Source: Planktomarina sp. (GTDB lineage: Bacteria > Pseudomonadota > Alphaproteobacteria > Rhodobacterales > Rhodobacteraceae). From it: a DNA stretch of 36,053 nt. Location: positions 1 through 36,053 of the forward strand of contig JAHDDS010000019.1 in assembly GCA_020629235.1 (NCBI GenBank), given 5' to 3'. Under the pieces are notes generated by a model. That model had not been told where the DNA came from. It saw only the letters and a list, made by a program, of their open reading frames with translations, and searched no databases. How positions within the stretch are numbered: position 1 is the first letter of the stretch; each line of letters opens with the position of its first letter. Shown piece after piece: positions 18,419 to 28,662 of this stretch. A program made the position numbers and the translations under genes.

Positions 18419-19170
18419 CACCGCTGCCTGCAGCTTTTCTGTCTGGTCCGGTGGCCCACCGTGGGCTTCACGACCGCAGCGCTGGACGCATCGAAAATGC
18501 GCCCCAGTCCTTTGCGGCCGCGATCGCCCATGGGTATGCCATCGAACTGGATGTGCAATTGTCCAAAGACGGCGTGGCTATGGTGTTTCATGATTACCAC
18601 TTGGGGCGGTTGACCGACGAAACTGGACCCGTGGCGCAACGCACGGCGGCACAGCTGCAAAACATCACCCTGACAGACAGCACCGACACAATCCCGACCC
18701 TGGCCCAAACCTTGGACCAAATCGCGGGCCAAGTGCCCGTGGTGGTGGAAATCAAGGACCAAGACGGCGCGATGGGTCCCCAGGTTGGTCCTTTGGAACG
18801 GGCTGTCGCAGATGACTTGGCAGGTTATGGCGGAGACGCGGCGATTATGTCCTTCAACCCGCATGCAATGGCGGCTGTGGCCAAGCTGAACACGGGGCGG
18901 GCCTTGGGTTTGGTGACGGATGATTTCTTGGCCGACGATTGGCCCACAGTCCCGCAGGCCCGCCGGACCGAATTGGCCAGCATTCCCGATTTTGAGACTT
19001 TGCCAGTGTCGTTCATTTCCCACAATCAAGCGCAATTGGCATCGGATGCGGTGGCCCGCGTAAAGGCGGCTGGGGCCAAGGTTTTGTGTTGGACAATCCG
19101 TTCGCCCCAGGCCGAAGCGGAAGCGCGCAAAATCGCGGATACAGTGACGTTTGAAGGGTATGTGCCTTGA
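18415..19170 (+). CDS. Glycerophosphodiester phosphodiesterase
   Basis: VAHRGLHD..ENAPQSFAAAIAHGYAIELDVQLSKDGVAMVFHDYHLGRLT: GDPD catalytic motifs. ATGA overlap with RidA. Confidence 0.94.
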   Translation: MTPLPAAFLSGPVAHRGLHDRSAGRIENAPQSFAAAIAHGYAIELDVQLSKDGVAMVFHDYHLGRLTDETGPVAQRTAAQLQNITLTDSTDTIPTLAQTLDQIAGQVPVVVEIKDQDGAMGPQVGPLERAVADDLAGYGGDAAIMSFNPHAMAAVAKLNTGRALGLVTDDFLADDWPTVPQARRTELASIPDFETLPVSFISHNQAQLASDAVARVKAAGAKVLCWTIRSPQAEAEARKIADTVTFEGYVP

Positions 19171-19172
19171 AG

Positions 19173-19210
19173 TTTGGTCCTGCGCCCTAGACCGTAGAGG
19201 GCACACCAAA
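19173..19210. promoter_or_regulatory. Imperfect stem-loop immediately upstream of the FemAB-like gene start
   Basis: TTTGGT / ACCAAA outer arms enclosing GCGCCCT ... AGGGCAC inner arms (one mismatch, 3-nt bulge), ending 10 nt before GTG 19221. Confidence 0.4.
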
Positions 19211-19220
19211 AGGCATCGCA

Positions 19221-20393
19221 GTGGCCGACACCGTTGAAATCCACGTTCTGTCCAGTCTTCGGCAAATCGATGCCGTCGATTGGGATGCCTGCGCGGATCC
19301 CAGTGGCGCGGGCTTGGACCCGTTCACAACACACCGGTTTTTGTTGGCGCTGGAAACGTCCGGGTCCGTGGGTCCGGGGACCGGGTGGTCACCGCAATAT
19401 TTGCAAGCCGTGTTGGCCGGCCAAACCATCGCAGTTGCACCAATGTACGTGAAATCCCACAGCCAGGGCGAATATATTTTCGACCACAATTTCGCCCATG
19501 CCTATGAAAATGCGGGCGGGCGATATTATCCAAAACTGCAGATCGCAGTGCCCTTCACCCCAGCCACAGGGCGACGGTTTTTGGTGCGCGATGGGTTCGA
19601 AGACCAGGGTTTGTCAGCATTGATCCAAGGGGTCATGAAGGTGACCGAAGACGCTGGGATGTCATCGCTGCACGCCACCTTCTGCACAGCGGAGGAGGCC
19701 GCCAAAGCATCAGAATACGGGGTGATGGCGCGCAAATCGCAGCAGTTTCACTGGGTCAACAATGGATACAGCAGCTTTGATGACTTCCTGAACACGCTGT
19801 CCAGCCGCAAGCGCAAAAATATTCGCAAAGAACGAACCCAAGCGCAGGGTTTTGGGGGCACCATCCACGCATTGACCGGCGACGCGATTGAGCCGGAACA
19901 TTGGGATGCGTTTTGGCAGTTTTACCAAGACACAGGCGCGCGCAAGTGGGGAACGCCGTATTTAACACGGGCGTTTTTTGACTGCGCGCAGCAAGATTTG
20001 CGCGATGACATGCTGTTGGTGATGGCGGAACGGGACGGACAGTGGGTGGCGGGCGCGTTAAATTTTTTTGGGCGCGACACACTGTTCGGGCGGTATTGGG
20101 GGTGTGTGGAAGATCACCCCTGTTTGCATTTTGAGTTGTGTTATTATCAAGCCATCGACTTTGCCATCGCGCGGGGCTTGAAGCGTGTGGAAGCTGGCGC
20201 GCAAGGGTCCCACAAATTGGCGCGGGGATATTTGCCCGTCACGACCCATTCGCTGCATTGGTTTGTGGACCCCGGCTTTAACGATGCCGTGGCGCAATAT
20301 TTGCGGGCAGAGGCGCAGGCGGTGGAAGAAGAAATCGAAATCCTTACGTCCTATGGACCATTCAAACGCATACAGGTGGAAGAACAAGAATGA
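19221..20393 (+). CDS. FemAB-like/peptidogalycan-type GNAT family protein (PF04339-like)
   Basis: [105 protein letters not shown]. Confidence 0.88.
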   Translation: MADTVEIHVLSSLRQIDAVDWDACADPSGAGLDPFTTHRFLLALETSGSVGPGTGWSPQYLQAVLAGQTIAVAPMYVKSHSQGEYIFDHNFAHAYENAGGRYYPKLQIAVPFTPATGRRFLVRDGFEDQGLSALIQGVMKVTEDAGMSSLHATFCTAEEAAKASEYGVMARKSQQFHWVNNGYSSFDDFLNTLSSRKRKNIRKERTQAQGFGGTIHALTGDAIEPEHWDAFWQFYQDTGARKWGTPYLTRAFFDCAQQDLRDDMLLVMAERDGQWVAGALNFFGRDTLFGRYWGCVEDHPCLHFELCYYQAIDFAIARGLKRVEAGAQGSHKLARGYLPVTTHSLHWFVDPGFNDAVAQYLRAEAQAVEEEIEILTSYGPFKRIQVEEQE

Positions 20394-20686
20394 CCGAAAA
20401 ACTGGATGACCGCGCAGCGATAAAGCCGCTTTTGGAAAATGACTGGGCTTTGGCGGATGGGCGCGATGCGCTTTGCAAAACCTTCCGTTTCAAGTCCTTT
20501 GGCCAAGCCTGGGGCTGGATGTCGCAAATGGCATTGGTGGCAGAAAAGTTGGATCACCACCCAGAATGGTTCAACGTTTACAACCGCGTAGAGGTGGTGC
20601 TGACAACCCACGACTGCGATGGGTTGTCAGAACTGGATGTCAAATTGGCCCACGCCATGGACGCGGCCGTCAGCGCGGACCCCTAA
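20390..20686 (+). CDS. phhB: 4a-hydroxytetrahydrobiopterin (pterin-4-alpha-carbinolamine) dehydratase
   Basis: [54 protein letters not shown]: canonical PCD motif. Confidence 0.95.
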   Translation: MTEKLDDRAAIKPLLENDWALADGRDALCKTFRFKSFGQAWGWMSQMALVAEKLDHHPEWFNVYNRVEVVLTTHDCDGLSELDVKLAHAMDAAVSADP

Positions 20687-21171
20687 ATCGCGTCCAGCAG
20701 CGTTTCGCCGGCGGAAATTTCGCATTCCCCGGGGCTGGCTTCTTCATTCAGGACTTTCACCACGCCGTCTTCGGCATACATCGCGTACCGTTTCGACCGG
20801 GCAATCAAGCCCACGGGCGGGGCAGTGAAATCCATACCGATGGCTTTGGTAAAGGCGCTTTCCGGGTCTGCGAGCATCGTGATGCCAGCGGTGTCTGCGC
20901 CCGTGGCTTTGCCCCATTCTTGCACCACGAAAACATCGTTTACGGTCACGCAAATCACCTCGTCCACGCCCTTGGCATCAAAATCCGCTTTGGTGCGAAT
21001 GAAGGACGGCACGTGGGCGGATGAACAGGTTGGCGTGAACGCCCCCGGCACGGCAAACAGCGCGATCTTGCGACCTTTGGACAGGCTGGCCAGGGTCACC
21101 TCCTCTGGGCCTTCTGCGCCCATGCGGACAAAAGTTGCGTCTGGCAGGGTGTCCCCAACGGAAATTGCCAT
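20683..21171 (-). CDS. Peroxiredoxin (Prx5-like)
   Basis: [19 protein letters not shown] peroxidatic Cys motif; [28 protein letters not shown]. Confidence 0.95.
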   Translation of the reverse strand: MAISVGDTLPDATFVRMGAEGPEEVTLASLSKGRKIALFAVPGAFTPTCSSAHVPSFIRTKADFDAKGVDEVICVTVNDVFVVQEWGKATGADTAGITMLADPESAFTKAIGMDFTAPPVGLIARSKRYAMYAEDGVVKVLNEEASPGECEISAGETLLDAI

Positions 21172-21248
21172 GATGTTGATCCTTCATTGATTGAATGTTC
21201 GTCCCCCAAAGTTATAGGCTGCAGGGGCGCAGATACCAGGGGGCAGCC

Positions 21249-22451
21249 ATGTCGCATTTCGTCGTTGTTGGGGCAGGACAGGCTGGATCGTCCCTTGTGG
21301 CCAAGCTGCGGGCCCTTGGGTTTGACGGCAAACTGACCCTGATTGGCGATGAATCAGCCCCGCCGTATCAACGCCCGCCCCTGTCAAAGAAGTATCTTCT
21401 GGGGGACATGGACCTGGACCGCATGTATTTGCGACCGCTGGCGTTTTACGCGGATCAATCGATTGATCTGCGCCTTGGTCAGCCGGTGACAGCCCTTGAT
21501 CCAAGCGCAAAGACCCTGGTGGTGGGCGGGGAAACCATGGCTTTCGACCAATTGGCGATCACAACTGGGTCCACCCCAATCCGCTTGCCCGACGCCATCG
21601 GCGGCAATCTGGGTGGGGTTCACACAGTGCGCACTTTGGCAGACGTGGACGGAATGAAGCCTGCGTTTGACGCAGGCGGGCACATGCTGATTGTGGGGGG
21701 CGGATACATCGGCCTGGAAGCCGCCGCTGTGGCGGCCCAACGGGGGCTGAAGGTCACCGTGGTGGAATTGGCCGACAGAATTTTGCAACGGGTTGCAGCA
21801 CCACAAACATCGGACTTCTTTCGTGACCTTCACACCAAAAACGGTGTCACCCTGTTGGAAGGAACCGGCCTGGACCGGCTGGTGGGGGACGGCACGGTGT
21901 CCCAAGCCATCTTGTCTGACGGAACCGTTTTGGACATTGACGTTGCAGTGGTGGGGGTGGGCATTCGTCCAGCCACAGGACTTGCGGAAATGGCTGGTTT
22001 GACCCTGGACAATGGCATCGCCACCGACGCATTTGGCCGCACGTCGGCCCCCAATATCTGGGCCGCAGGCGACTGTGCGTCTTTCCCATACCAAGGCGGG
22101 CGCATTCGGTTGGAAAGCGTGCCCAATGCAATCGACCAGGCAGAAATCGTGGCCGCCAATATGCTGGGCGCGGAAACAGAATATGCCGCTACCCCTTGGT
22201 TTTGGTCAGATCAATACGACGTGAAACTGCAAATTGCGGGCCTGAACACAGGCTATGATCAGGTGGTGGTGCGCGACGGCGGCGCGGCGCGATCGCATTG
22301 GTATTACAAAGCCGGTCAGTTGGTGGCGGTGGATGCCATGAATGACCCACGGGCGTATATGATCAGCAAACGCGTGATTGAAGCAGGCAAATCCATCCCG
22401 GCGGATGTGGTGGTGGATGCAGATGCCGATTTGAAGCCGTACCTGCAGTGA
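21249..22451 (+). CDS. FAD-dependent ferredoxin/rubredoxin reductase-type oxidoreductase
   Basis: FVVVGAGQAGSSLVAKLRALGFDGKLTLIGDESAPPYQRPPLSKKYL..LIVGGGYIGLEAAAVAAQRG..IWAAGDCASFP..WFWSDQYDVKLQIAGL. Confidence 0.93.
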   Translation: MSHFVVVGAGQAGSSLVAKLRALGFDGKLTLIGDESAPPYQRPPLSKKYLLGDMDLDRMYLRPLAFYADQSIDLRLGQPVTALDPSAKTLVVGGETMAFDQLAITTGSTPIRLPDAIGGNLGGVHTVRTLADVDGMKPAFDAGGHMLIVGGGYIGLEAAAVAAQRGLKVTVVELADRILQRVAAPQTSDFFRDLHTKNGVTLLEGTGLDRLVGDGTVSQAILSDGTVLDIDVAVVGVGIRPATGLAEMAGLTLDNGIATDAFGRTSAPNIWAAGDCASFPYQGGRIRLESVPNAIDQAEIVAANMLGAETEYAATPWFWSDQYDVKLQIAGLNTGYDQVVVRDGGAARSHWYYKAGQLVAVDAMNDPRAYMISKRVIEAGKSIPADVVVDADADLKPYLQ

Positions 22452-23005
22452 GGATCATCGCAGGCAAGTGGAAAGGTCACCGCCTTGCCAGCGTCGGGGC
22501 GGGCGATGCAAGCGCGCATTTGCGCCCCACCACGGACAGAACACGGGAAAGCATTTTCAATATCCTGACGCACAGGATCGACTTTGATGATTTGCTTGTG
22601 CTGGACCTGTTTGCCGGGACCGGCGCTTTGGGGTTGGAAGCGTTGTCGCGCGGGGCAGCACAGGCCACGTTTGTGGACAACGGGCGGGCGTCTGGCAAAC
22701 TTTTGGCGGACAATATTGCAAGCCTTGGGTGCAGGGACCAAGCCACCACACTGACTTGCGACGCAACCCGGTTGCCCCAAGGGACCCCGCACGATTTGAT
22801 CCTTCTGGACCCGCCATACGGCAAAGGACTGGGCGAAGGGGCGTTGGATGCGGCCCATGGGCAAGGGTGGATTGCGCCTGATGCCACCGTGTTATGGGAA
22901 GACAGTCCTGCCCCCACCCTGCCCGCCTGGTTGCAGGTGATGCACACCAAAACCTATGGCAAGACCACGATCACATTGGCCGAAGTTGCACGCAACAGCC
23001 CCTAG
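22448..23005 (+). CDS. rsmD: 16S rRNA (guanine(966)-N(2))-methyltransferase RsmD
   Basis: MRIIAGKWKGHRL..LRPTTDRTRESIFNIL..VLDLFAGTGALGLEALSRGA..LILLDPPYGKG. GTG start overlapping the upstream stop (GTGA). Confidence 0.95.
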   Translation: MRIIAGKWKGHRLASVGAGDASAHLRPTTDRTRESIFNILTHRIDFDDLLVLDLFAGTGALGLEALSRGAAQATFVDNGRASGKLLADNIASLGCRDQATTLTCDATRLPQGTPHDLILLDPPYGKGLGEGALDAAHGQGWIAPDATVLWEDSPAPTLPAWLQVMHTKTYGKTTITLAEVARNSP

Positions 23006-23814
23006 GTTTGCTTGTACGTCGGGTGGAAGGTGCCTGCGGGGGACAGTGTGAAAATTTCCACACCCGTGGCGGTAACCCCGACTGAATGTTCAAACTGCGC
23101 CGACAGGGATTTGTCCCGGGTCACAGCTGTCCAGTCATCTGCCAACACTTTGGTTTCGGGGCGACCCAGATTGACCATGGGTTCAATGGTGAAGAACATG
23201 CCTTCTTCCAACACGGGGCCTGTGCCTGCCCGGCCATAGTGCAGCACGTTCGGGGGGGCGTGAAACACCTGGCCCAGCCCGTGCCCGCAGAAATCCCGCA
23301 CCACCGACATGCGGTGCCCTTCCACGAAACTTTGTATCGCATGGCCAATGTCGCCGAACGTGTTGCCAGGGCGCACTTGTTCGATGCCTTTGAACAGCGC
23401 GTCATGGGTGATTTGGATCAACCGTTCGGCTTTGCGCGGCAGTTTGCCCGCCACGAACATTCGGCTGGTGTCCCCGAACCACCCATCCACGATGACCGTC
23501 ACGTCAATGTTCAGGATATCGCCGTCTTTCAGGCGTTTGTCGCCCGGAATGCCGTGGCACACCACATGGTTCACGGAAATGCAGCTGGCGTGTTTGTAAC
23601 CTTTGTACCCAATGGTGGCAGATTTCGATCCGTGGGCGTCCACCATATCGGTGATCACCTTGTCGATTTCGCCTGTGGTTTGGCCCACAAAAATATGCGG
23701 TGCGATGTCGTCCAAAATCGTCGCCGCCACCCGCCCGGCTTCGGCCATGCCAGCGAAGTCTTCCGGGTTGTACAGACGGATACCATCTTTGGTCACTTGG
23801 GCATTGCGGGCCAT
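23002..23814 (-). CDS. map: Type I methionyl aminopeptidase
   Basis: IGYKGYKHASCISVNHVVCHGIPGDKRLKDGDILNIDVTVIVDGWFGDTSRMF..GHGLGQVFHAPPNVLHYG. Alternative start at 23829. Confidence 0.95.
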   Translation of the reverse strand: MARNAQVTKDGIRLYNPEDFAGMAEAGRVAATILDDIAPHIFVGQTTGEIDKVITDMVDAHGSKSATIGYKGYKHASCISVNHVVCHGIPGDKRLKDGDILNIDVTVIVDGWFGDTSRMFVAGKLPRKAERLIQITHDALFKGIEQVRPGNTFGDIGHAIQSFVEGHRMSVVRDFCGHGLGQVFHAPPNVLHYGRAGTGPVLEEGMFFTIEPMVNLGRPETKVLADDWTAVTRDKSLSAQFEHSVGVTATGVEIFTLSPAGTFHPTYKQT

Positions 23815-23867
23815 GGCGGTGCCTTTCATCTTTGATCGGCGTATATAGGCGGGCCGTGCCTTGGGTT

Positions 23868-24575
23868 CTAGCCCGTAAAAACAGGCAGCGCGCGGTCGAC
23901 GGTGATTTCGCTCAGATTTACGTCGCAGGTATAACAGATCACGTCCACCCCTGCTGCAACGGCTTGGGCAAATCCATCGGCATAGGCCGGGTCGATATCA
24001 GCAGCCACTTTGAACCGGGTGCAGCCTGTGTGTTGGACCAGGTACAACATGATGGCCCGCTGGCCCGATTGCGCCACGTCGATCAATTCAAACAAGTGCT
24101 TTGTGCCCCGCGCCGTGATGCAATCGGGAAATTCGGCCCAATCTGCGTCGCGCATCAGATGCACGTTTTTCACTTCGACATATGCATCCGGCAGCCCGTC
24201 TTGGCGGCACAAGAAGTCGATCCTTGAATTGGTGCCGTAATTCTGTTCCGGTTTGATGGTTTTATAGTCGGCCACTTCGGCAATTTTGCCCGCCAACAAC
24301 GCCTCTTTCACCACGCGGTTTGGGACGGCCGTGTCGATCCCCACCAAAGTGCCATCGTCAAGTTCGGTCACGCGCCACCCGTACTTCAACTTCTTTTTAG
24401 GGTCGTCGTTGGGTTCCAAGTATACCCGCAACCCAGGCCCGGTCATACCCATCATAGAGCCTGGGTTCGGGCAGTGGGCCACCACTTCTTGGCCCGTGTC
24501 CAAGCGCACGTCGGCCAGAAATCGTTTGTATCGGCGGATCAAAGTTCCGCCCACCAAAGGGGTTTGAAAGCGCAT
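23868..24575 (-). CDS. sfsA: DNA/RNA nuclease SfsA
   Basis: MRFQTPLVGGTLIRRYKRFLADVRL..VAHCPNPGSMMGM..EQNYGTNSRIDFLC..AYVEVKNVHL: SfsA motifs. Confidence 0.95.
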   Translation of the reverse strand: MRFQTPLVGGTLIRRYKRFLADVRLDTGQEVVAHCPNPGSMMGMTGPGLRVYLEPNDDPKKKLKYGWRVTELDDGTLVGIDTAVPNRVVKEALLAGKIAEVADYKTIKPEQNYGTNSRIDFLCRQDGLPDAYVEVKNVHLMRDADWAEFPDCITARGTKHLFELIDVAQSGQRAIMLYLVQHTGCTRFKVAADIDPAYADGFAQAVAAGVDVICYTCDVNLSEITVDRALPVFTG

Positions 24576-24620
24576 GGGGGCGACCTATACCCCAAGGAAG
24601 ATCAACACAAGGAACCGCCC

Positions 24621-25343
24621 ATGCCCAACCCCACCGCTGCCATGCTTGTAATCGGGGATGAAATCCTGTCCGGGCGGACCCACGACAAAAACACCCACCA
24701 CTTGGCGGGCCAGCTGACAGAGGCTGCGATCGACTTGAAAGAAGCCCGCGTGGTCAGCGATGACCCAGACGCCATCATTGCCGCAGTGCGTGAGTTATCT
24801 GCCAAGTATGACCATGTGTTCACGTCCGGGGGGATCGGGCCGACCCACGACGATATCACCGCCGATTGCATCGCTGCAGCCTTTGATACATCCATCGACG
24901 TACGCGACGACGCGCGCGCGATTTTGCAAGCCCACTATGACGCCCAAGGCCTGGAACTGAATGCTGCCCGCCTGCGCATGGCGCGCATCCCAGACGGTGC
25001 CGCATTGATCGACAACCCCGTCAGCAAAGCGCCGGGGTTCACGCTGAAAAACGTGCACGTCATGGCCGGGGTGCCCAAGATTTTCCACGCCATGGTGGCC
25101 AGTGTGCTGCCTTCCTTGACCGGTGGGGCCCCATTGTTAAGCCAATCGTGGCGTGTGGACCGGGGCGAAGGTGACATTGCTGCACCCTTGGCTGACTTGG
25201 TGGACCGACATCCAGTTGTCAGCTTTGGATGCTATCCCTTTCAAAAGGACGGCTTGTTTGGTGCCAACATCGTGGCACGGTCCCAAGACGAACCCGCACT
25301 GAACGCTGCGTTTCGGGACTTGCAGCAGGTGTTTCCGGCATGA
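24621..25343 (+). CDS. CinA N-terminal-like molybdopterin-binding protein
   Basis: AAMLVIGDEILSGRTHDKNTHHLAGQL..DHVFTSGGIGPTHDDITADCIAAAF: MoaB/CinA-N motifs. Confidence 0.92.
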   Translation: MPNPTAAMLVIGDEILSGRTHDKNTHHLAGQLTEAAIDLKEARVVSDDPDAIIAAVRELSAKYDHVFTSGGIGPTHDDITADCIAAAFDTSIDVRDDARAILQAHYDAQGLELNAARLRMARIPDGAALIDNPVSKAPGFTLKNVHVMAGVPKIFHAMVASVLPSLTGGAPLLSQSWRVDRGEGDIAAPLADLVDRHPVVSFGCYPFQKDGLFGANIVARSQDEPALNAAFRDLQQVFPA

Positions 25344-26068
25344 TGCCGTCGCCCGATCAATTGTTTGAAGCCCTGCACGCCACGTGGCCCGCAGCGGCGC
25401 AAACCAAAAGGGATGGGTGGATCATCCGCGATGGGGCCGGTGCTGGCAAACGGGCATCTGCAGCCAGTTTGGTGACCCCAAATGCGGATATAACACAGGC
25501 CGAAGCCTTGCAGCGCGACCTTGGGCAAACCCCGCTGTTCATGATCAGGCAGTCCGACGGGCAGGATCAAACCATCTTGGACGAGGCCCTGCACAACAGG
25601 GGCTATGCAACCCTGGACCCCACGGTGATTTACGCCTGCGATGTTGACAGCTTGGCCCCGGACACGCTGCCCATCGCCAAAACCTACGCCGTTTGGGAGC
25701 CCCTTCAGGTGATGAAGGAAATTTGGGCAGTTGGTGGCATTGGTGCGGCGCGGACTGCTTTGATGCACCGGGTCACCGGCCCCAAAACCGCGATTATGTC
25801 CCGGACTGGGGACACAGCCTGCGGCGTTGGGTTTGTGGCCCTGCACAAAAATATCGCCATGGTTCACGCGGTAGAGGTGCACAAAACGCACCGCCGCAAA
25901 GGCGTGGCACGGCTGGTGATGGCCAACGCTGCCCATTGGGCCAAGGCGCAGGGGGCCAAAACCCTGGCATTGGCGGTCACCCGTGATAATCTGGCGGCGA
26001 ATATGTTGTACACGTCCTTGGGCATGACCCAAGTGACGGCGTATCATTACCGCGCGAAGGATGTTTGA
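25340..26068 (+). CDS. GNAT family N-acetyltransferase
   Basis: C-terminal VEVHKTHRRKGVARLVMANAAHWAKAQGAKTLALAVTRDNLAANMLYTSLGM: GNAT acetyl-CoA binding pattern. Overlaps the upstream stop (ATGA). Confidence 0.88.
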   Translation: MMPSPDQLFEALHATWPAAAQTKRDGWIIRDGAGAGKRASAASLVTPNADITQAEALQRDLGQTPLFMIRQSDGQDQTILDEALHNRGYATLDPTVIYACDVDSLAPDTLPIAKTYAVWEPLQVMKEIWAVGGIGAARTALMHRVTGPKTAIMSRTGDTACGVGFVALHKNIAMVHAVEVHKTHRRKGVARLVMANAAHWAKAQGAKTLALAVTRDNLAANMLYTSLGMTQVTAYHYRAKDV

Positions 26069-26631
26069 TGAACGACCAACCCACAGCCCTGGACCTGCCC
26101 ATGGCGGATTTACCGGCTGAAACGCAGAAGTATTTCGATATCTGCCAAGACAAGCTGGGGTTGGTGCCGAACGTCCTTAAAGCCTATGCCTTTGACATCG
26201 ACAAGCTGAACGCCTTCACCGCGCTGTACAATGACGTGATGTTGGCGGACAGCGGTTTGTCAAAACTGGAACGCGAAATGATCGCCGTGGCGGTCAGCTC
26301 CGTCAACAAGTGCTTTTACTGCCTGACCGCCCATGGCCAAGCGGTGCGTGCCCTGTCAGGGGACCCGATCTTGGGCGAACAGCTGGTGATGAACTGGCGT
26401 GTGGCAGATCTGGACGCGCGGCAGACCGCAATGTTGGGCTTTGCGGAAAAGATGACCAAAGCCAGCCACGAAATTGTGGAAGCGGACCGCCAAGCGTTGC
26501 GCGATGTGGGGTTCAGCGACCGCGATATTTGGGACATCGCTGCGGTGGCAGGTTTCTTCAACATGACAAACCGCGTGGCCAGCGCCACCGATATGCGCCC
26601 CAATGATGATTATCACGGACAAAACAGATGA
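26068..26631 (+). CDS. Peroxidase-related (AhpD/carboxymuconolactone decarboxylase-like) protein
   Basis: LEREMIAVAVSSVNKCFYCLTAHGQAVRAL: AhpD-like CxxxH motif (CFYCLTAH); NMTNRVASATDMRPN tail. Confidence 0.92.
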   Translation: MNDQPTALDLPMADLPAETQKYFDICQDKLGLVPNVLKAYAFDIDKLNAFTALYNDVMLADSGLSKLEREMIAVAVSSVNKCFYCLTAHGQAVRALSGDPILGEQLVMNWRVADLDARQTAMLGFAEKMTKASHEIVEADRQALRDVGFSDRDIWDIAAVAGFFNMTNRVASATDMRPNDDYHGQNR

Positions 26632-27536
26632 AGGTTTTGTCACTTCTGGCGGCGCTTGCGGCCAGCCCGGTGGGGGCCTTGACGCTGGACGTACCCGGAC
26701 GCCCCCAAGTGAAAGCGGAAACAGCTGACCCACGCGGGGCAGTGTTGATGCCCTTGGCCGCCTGGGACGGAACCCAAGTGCCGGGCGAATTGATGGCCGG
26801 GCAGATCATCACCCAAGTGTTGCAAGCGGATATCGTGGCAACCCCGGCGGCACTGTTGGCGATGTTTTCCCAGCAACTGACCGATGCGGGATACGACGTT
26901 CATTTGGCCTGTATTGATCGGGCGTGCGGGGGATTTGATTTCCGCTTTGCCGTGCCCGTGGCCGATCCCCCCGCGATGTTTGTGGATTTGGGGAATTACG
27001 CTTTTCTCAGCGCGACGAAGGACAAATCTTCAGGCATCATGGTGATGGCCAGCCAAAGCCCGAACAAGGCGCATGTCCAAATCACCGAAGTCATCCCACC
27101 GGGCAACAGCAGCGCCAGGGTCAAAAGTGCGGCGATCGAACCGGTCACGCGCACGACCAGTGATTTGGCGGCTTCTTTAGAGGCAAATGGATTTTTCATT
27201 TTGTCAGACCTTCAATTCCAAGTGGGGTCGTCCAATTTGGACGGGGACGATTTTGCGTCGCTTGCGGCGTTGGCAGACTATTTGTCAGCCAACCCACATC
27301 GAACGATAGCTTTGGTGGGCCATACCGACGCCACGGGAAGTTTGGCGGGCAATATTGCCCTGTCCAAGAAACGCGCGGGCGCGGTCCGGACCCTGCTTGT
27401 TCGGCGCCATGGGGCCGACAGCAAACGGATCGCGGCGGAGGGGATGGGATACTTGTCGCCGGTGGCCCCCAACACCACCACTGTGGGTCGTGAACAGAAC
27501 CGTCGGGTCGAAGTGATCATTACTTCCGATAAATGA
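26628..27536 (+). CDS. OmpA family protein
   Basis: N-terminal signal MKVLSLLAALAASPVGA; C-terminal LADYLSANPHRTIALVGHTDATGSLAGNIALSKKRAGAVRTLLV..GREQNRRVEVII. Confidence 0.92.
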   Translation: MKVLSLLAALAASPVGALTLDVPGRPQVKAETADPRGAVLMPLAAWDGTQVPGELMAGQIITQVLQADIVATPAALLAMFSQQLTDAGYDVHLACIDRACGGFDFRFAVPVADPPAMFVDLGNYAFLSATKDKSSGIMVMASQSPNKAHVQITEVIPPGNSSARVKSAAIEPVTRTTSDLAASLEANGFFILSDLQFQVGSSNLDGDDFASLAALADYLSANPHRTIALVGHTDATGSLAGNIALSKKRAGAVRTLLVRRHGADSKRIAAEGMGYLSPVAPNTTTVGREQNRRVEVIITSDK

Positions 27537-27550
27537 GATTCCATGGAAGG

Positions 27551-28456
27551 TTACCATTGGTTTGGTCCTTTCTCTGCAAATGCGTTCACCAAGAAGTCGA
27601 TGAAGGCGCGCACTTTGGGCTGGGTGAAGCGACCGGGCGGGTACACGGCATAGATGCCTTGGGTTTCCTGCGGCAGTTCCGGCATGGCGTCGATCACCAG
27701 ACCTTCTTCCATCGCTTCTGCGTACAAGAACGACGGCAGGTAAGCGATGCCCAGACCCGAAATCGCGGCGTTCAGCAGCGATTGCCCGTCATTGACCGAC
27801 AAAGACCCGGCTGTGCGCACTTGGCGTTTTTCCCCAGACGGGGCGGTCAGCTTCCAAACGGCCGAATTGGCTTGGCTGGAATAATGCAACAGCTTGTGTT
27901 CGTTCAATTCATCAATGCGGCCGGGATGGCCGTTTTGTTGGAAATACGATGGCGACCCGATCATGCGCAGGTTGGTTTCGGTCAACTTGCGGGCGCGCAG
28001 GCTGCTGTCTTCCAATTCGCCGATGCGAATGGCCAAGTCGAACCCTTCGCTGATCAATTCCACGTACCGATTGTTCAGCACCATGTTCACGTTGATGTCC
28101 GGGAATTCTTGCAAGAAGTCCCCCAGCACCGGTGACAGGTGGTTCACACCGAAATCCGTGGCCACAGAAATGCGCAACGTGCCGGACGGCGCGATTTGCA
28201 TGGATGTCACCAAGGCATCCGCTTCGCCTGCATCATTCAACACGCGCCGGGCGCGGTCATAGTATGCAAGGCCGATTTCAGTGGGGCTGACACGCCGGGT
28301 GGTGCGGTTCAACAACCGCGCCCCCAAACGCGCTTCCAGCGCCGATACATGCTTTGACACTGCCGATTTGGAGATGCCCATTTTACGGGCAGCGTCGGTA
28401 AATCCACCTTGGTCAACGACCGTGGCGAAGGCTTCCATCTCTGTCAGGCGATCCAT
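27551..28456 (-). CDS. LysR-type transcriptional regulator
   Basis: MDRLTEMEAFATVVDQGGFTDAARKMGISKSAVSKHVSALEARLGARLLNRTTRRVSPTEIG: classic LTTR HTH. Confidence 0.95.
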   Translation of the reverse strand: MDRLTEMEAFATVVDQGGFTDAARKMGISKSAVSKHVSALEARLGARLLNRTTRRVSPTEIGLAYYDRARRVLNDAGEADALVTSMQIAPSGTLRISVATDFGVNHLSPVLGDFLQEFPDINVNMVLNNRYVELISEGFDLAIRIGELEDSSLRARKLTETNLRMIGSPSYFQQNGHPGRIDELNEHKLLHYSSQANSAVWKLTAPSGEKRQVRTAGSLSVNDGQSLLNAAISGLGIAYLPSFLYAEAMEEGLVIDAMPELPQETQGIYAVYPPGRFTQPKVRAFIDFLVNAFAEKGPNQW

Positions 28457-28662
28457 GTCGCTTCCTCATTACAAGTTTATTGCTCTGAGGATGATTTATG
28501 CAGGGTGATTCTGGTGCGCCTCGGGCGGGCTGCGGACAATAAAGCGGTTTCTTCTGGGACTGTGTTTGATGTGGAAACAGCGGAATGGGGCAGGCAAGAT
28601 TTCAAGAAAACCAATCACAAGCCATTGATTTTATTGTATTTTCACAAGTCTGCCGCAATTCA

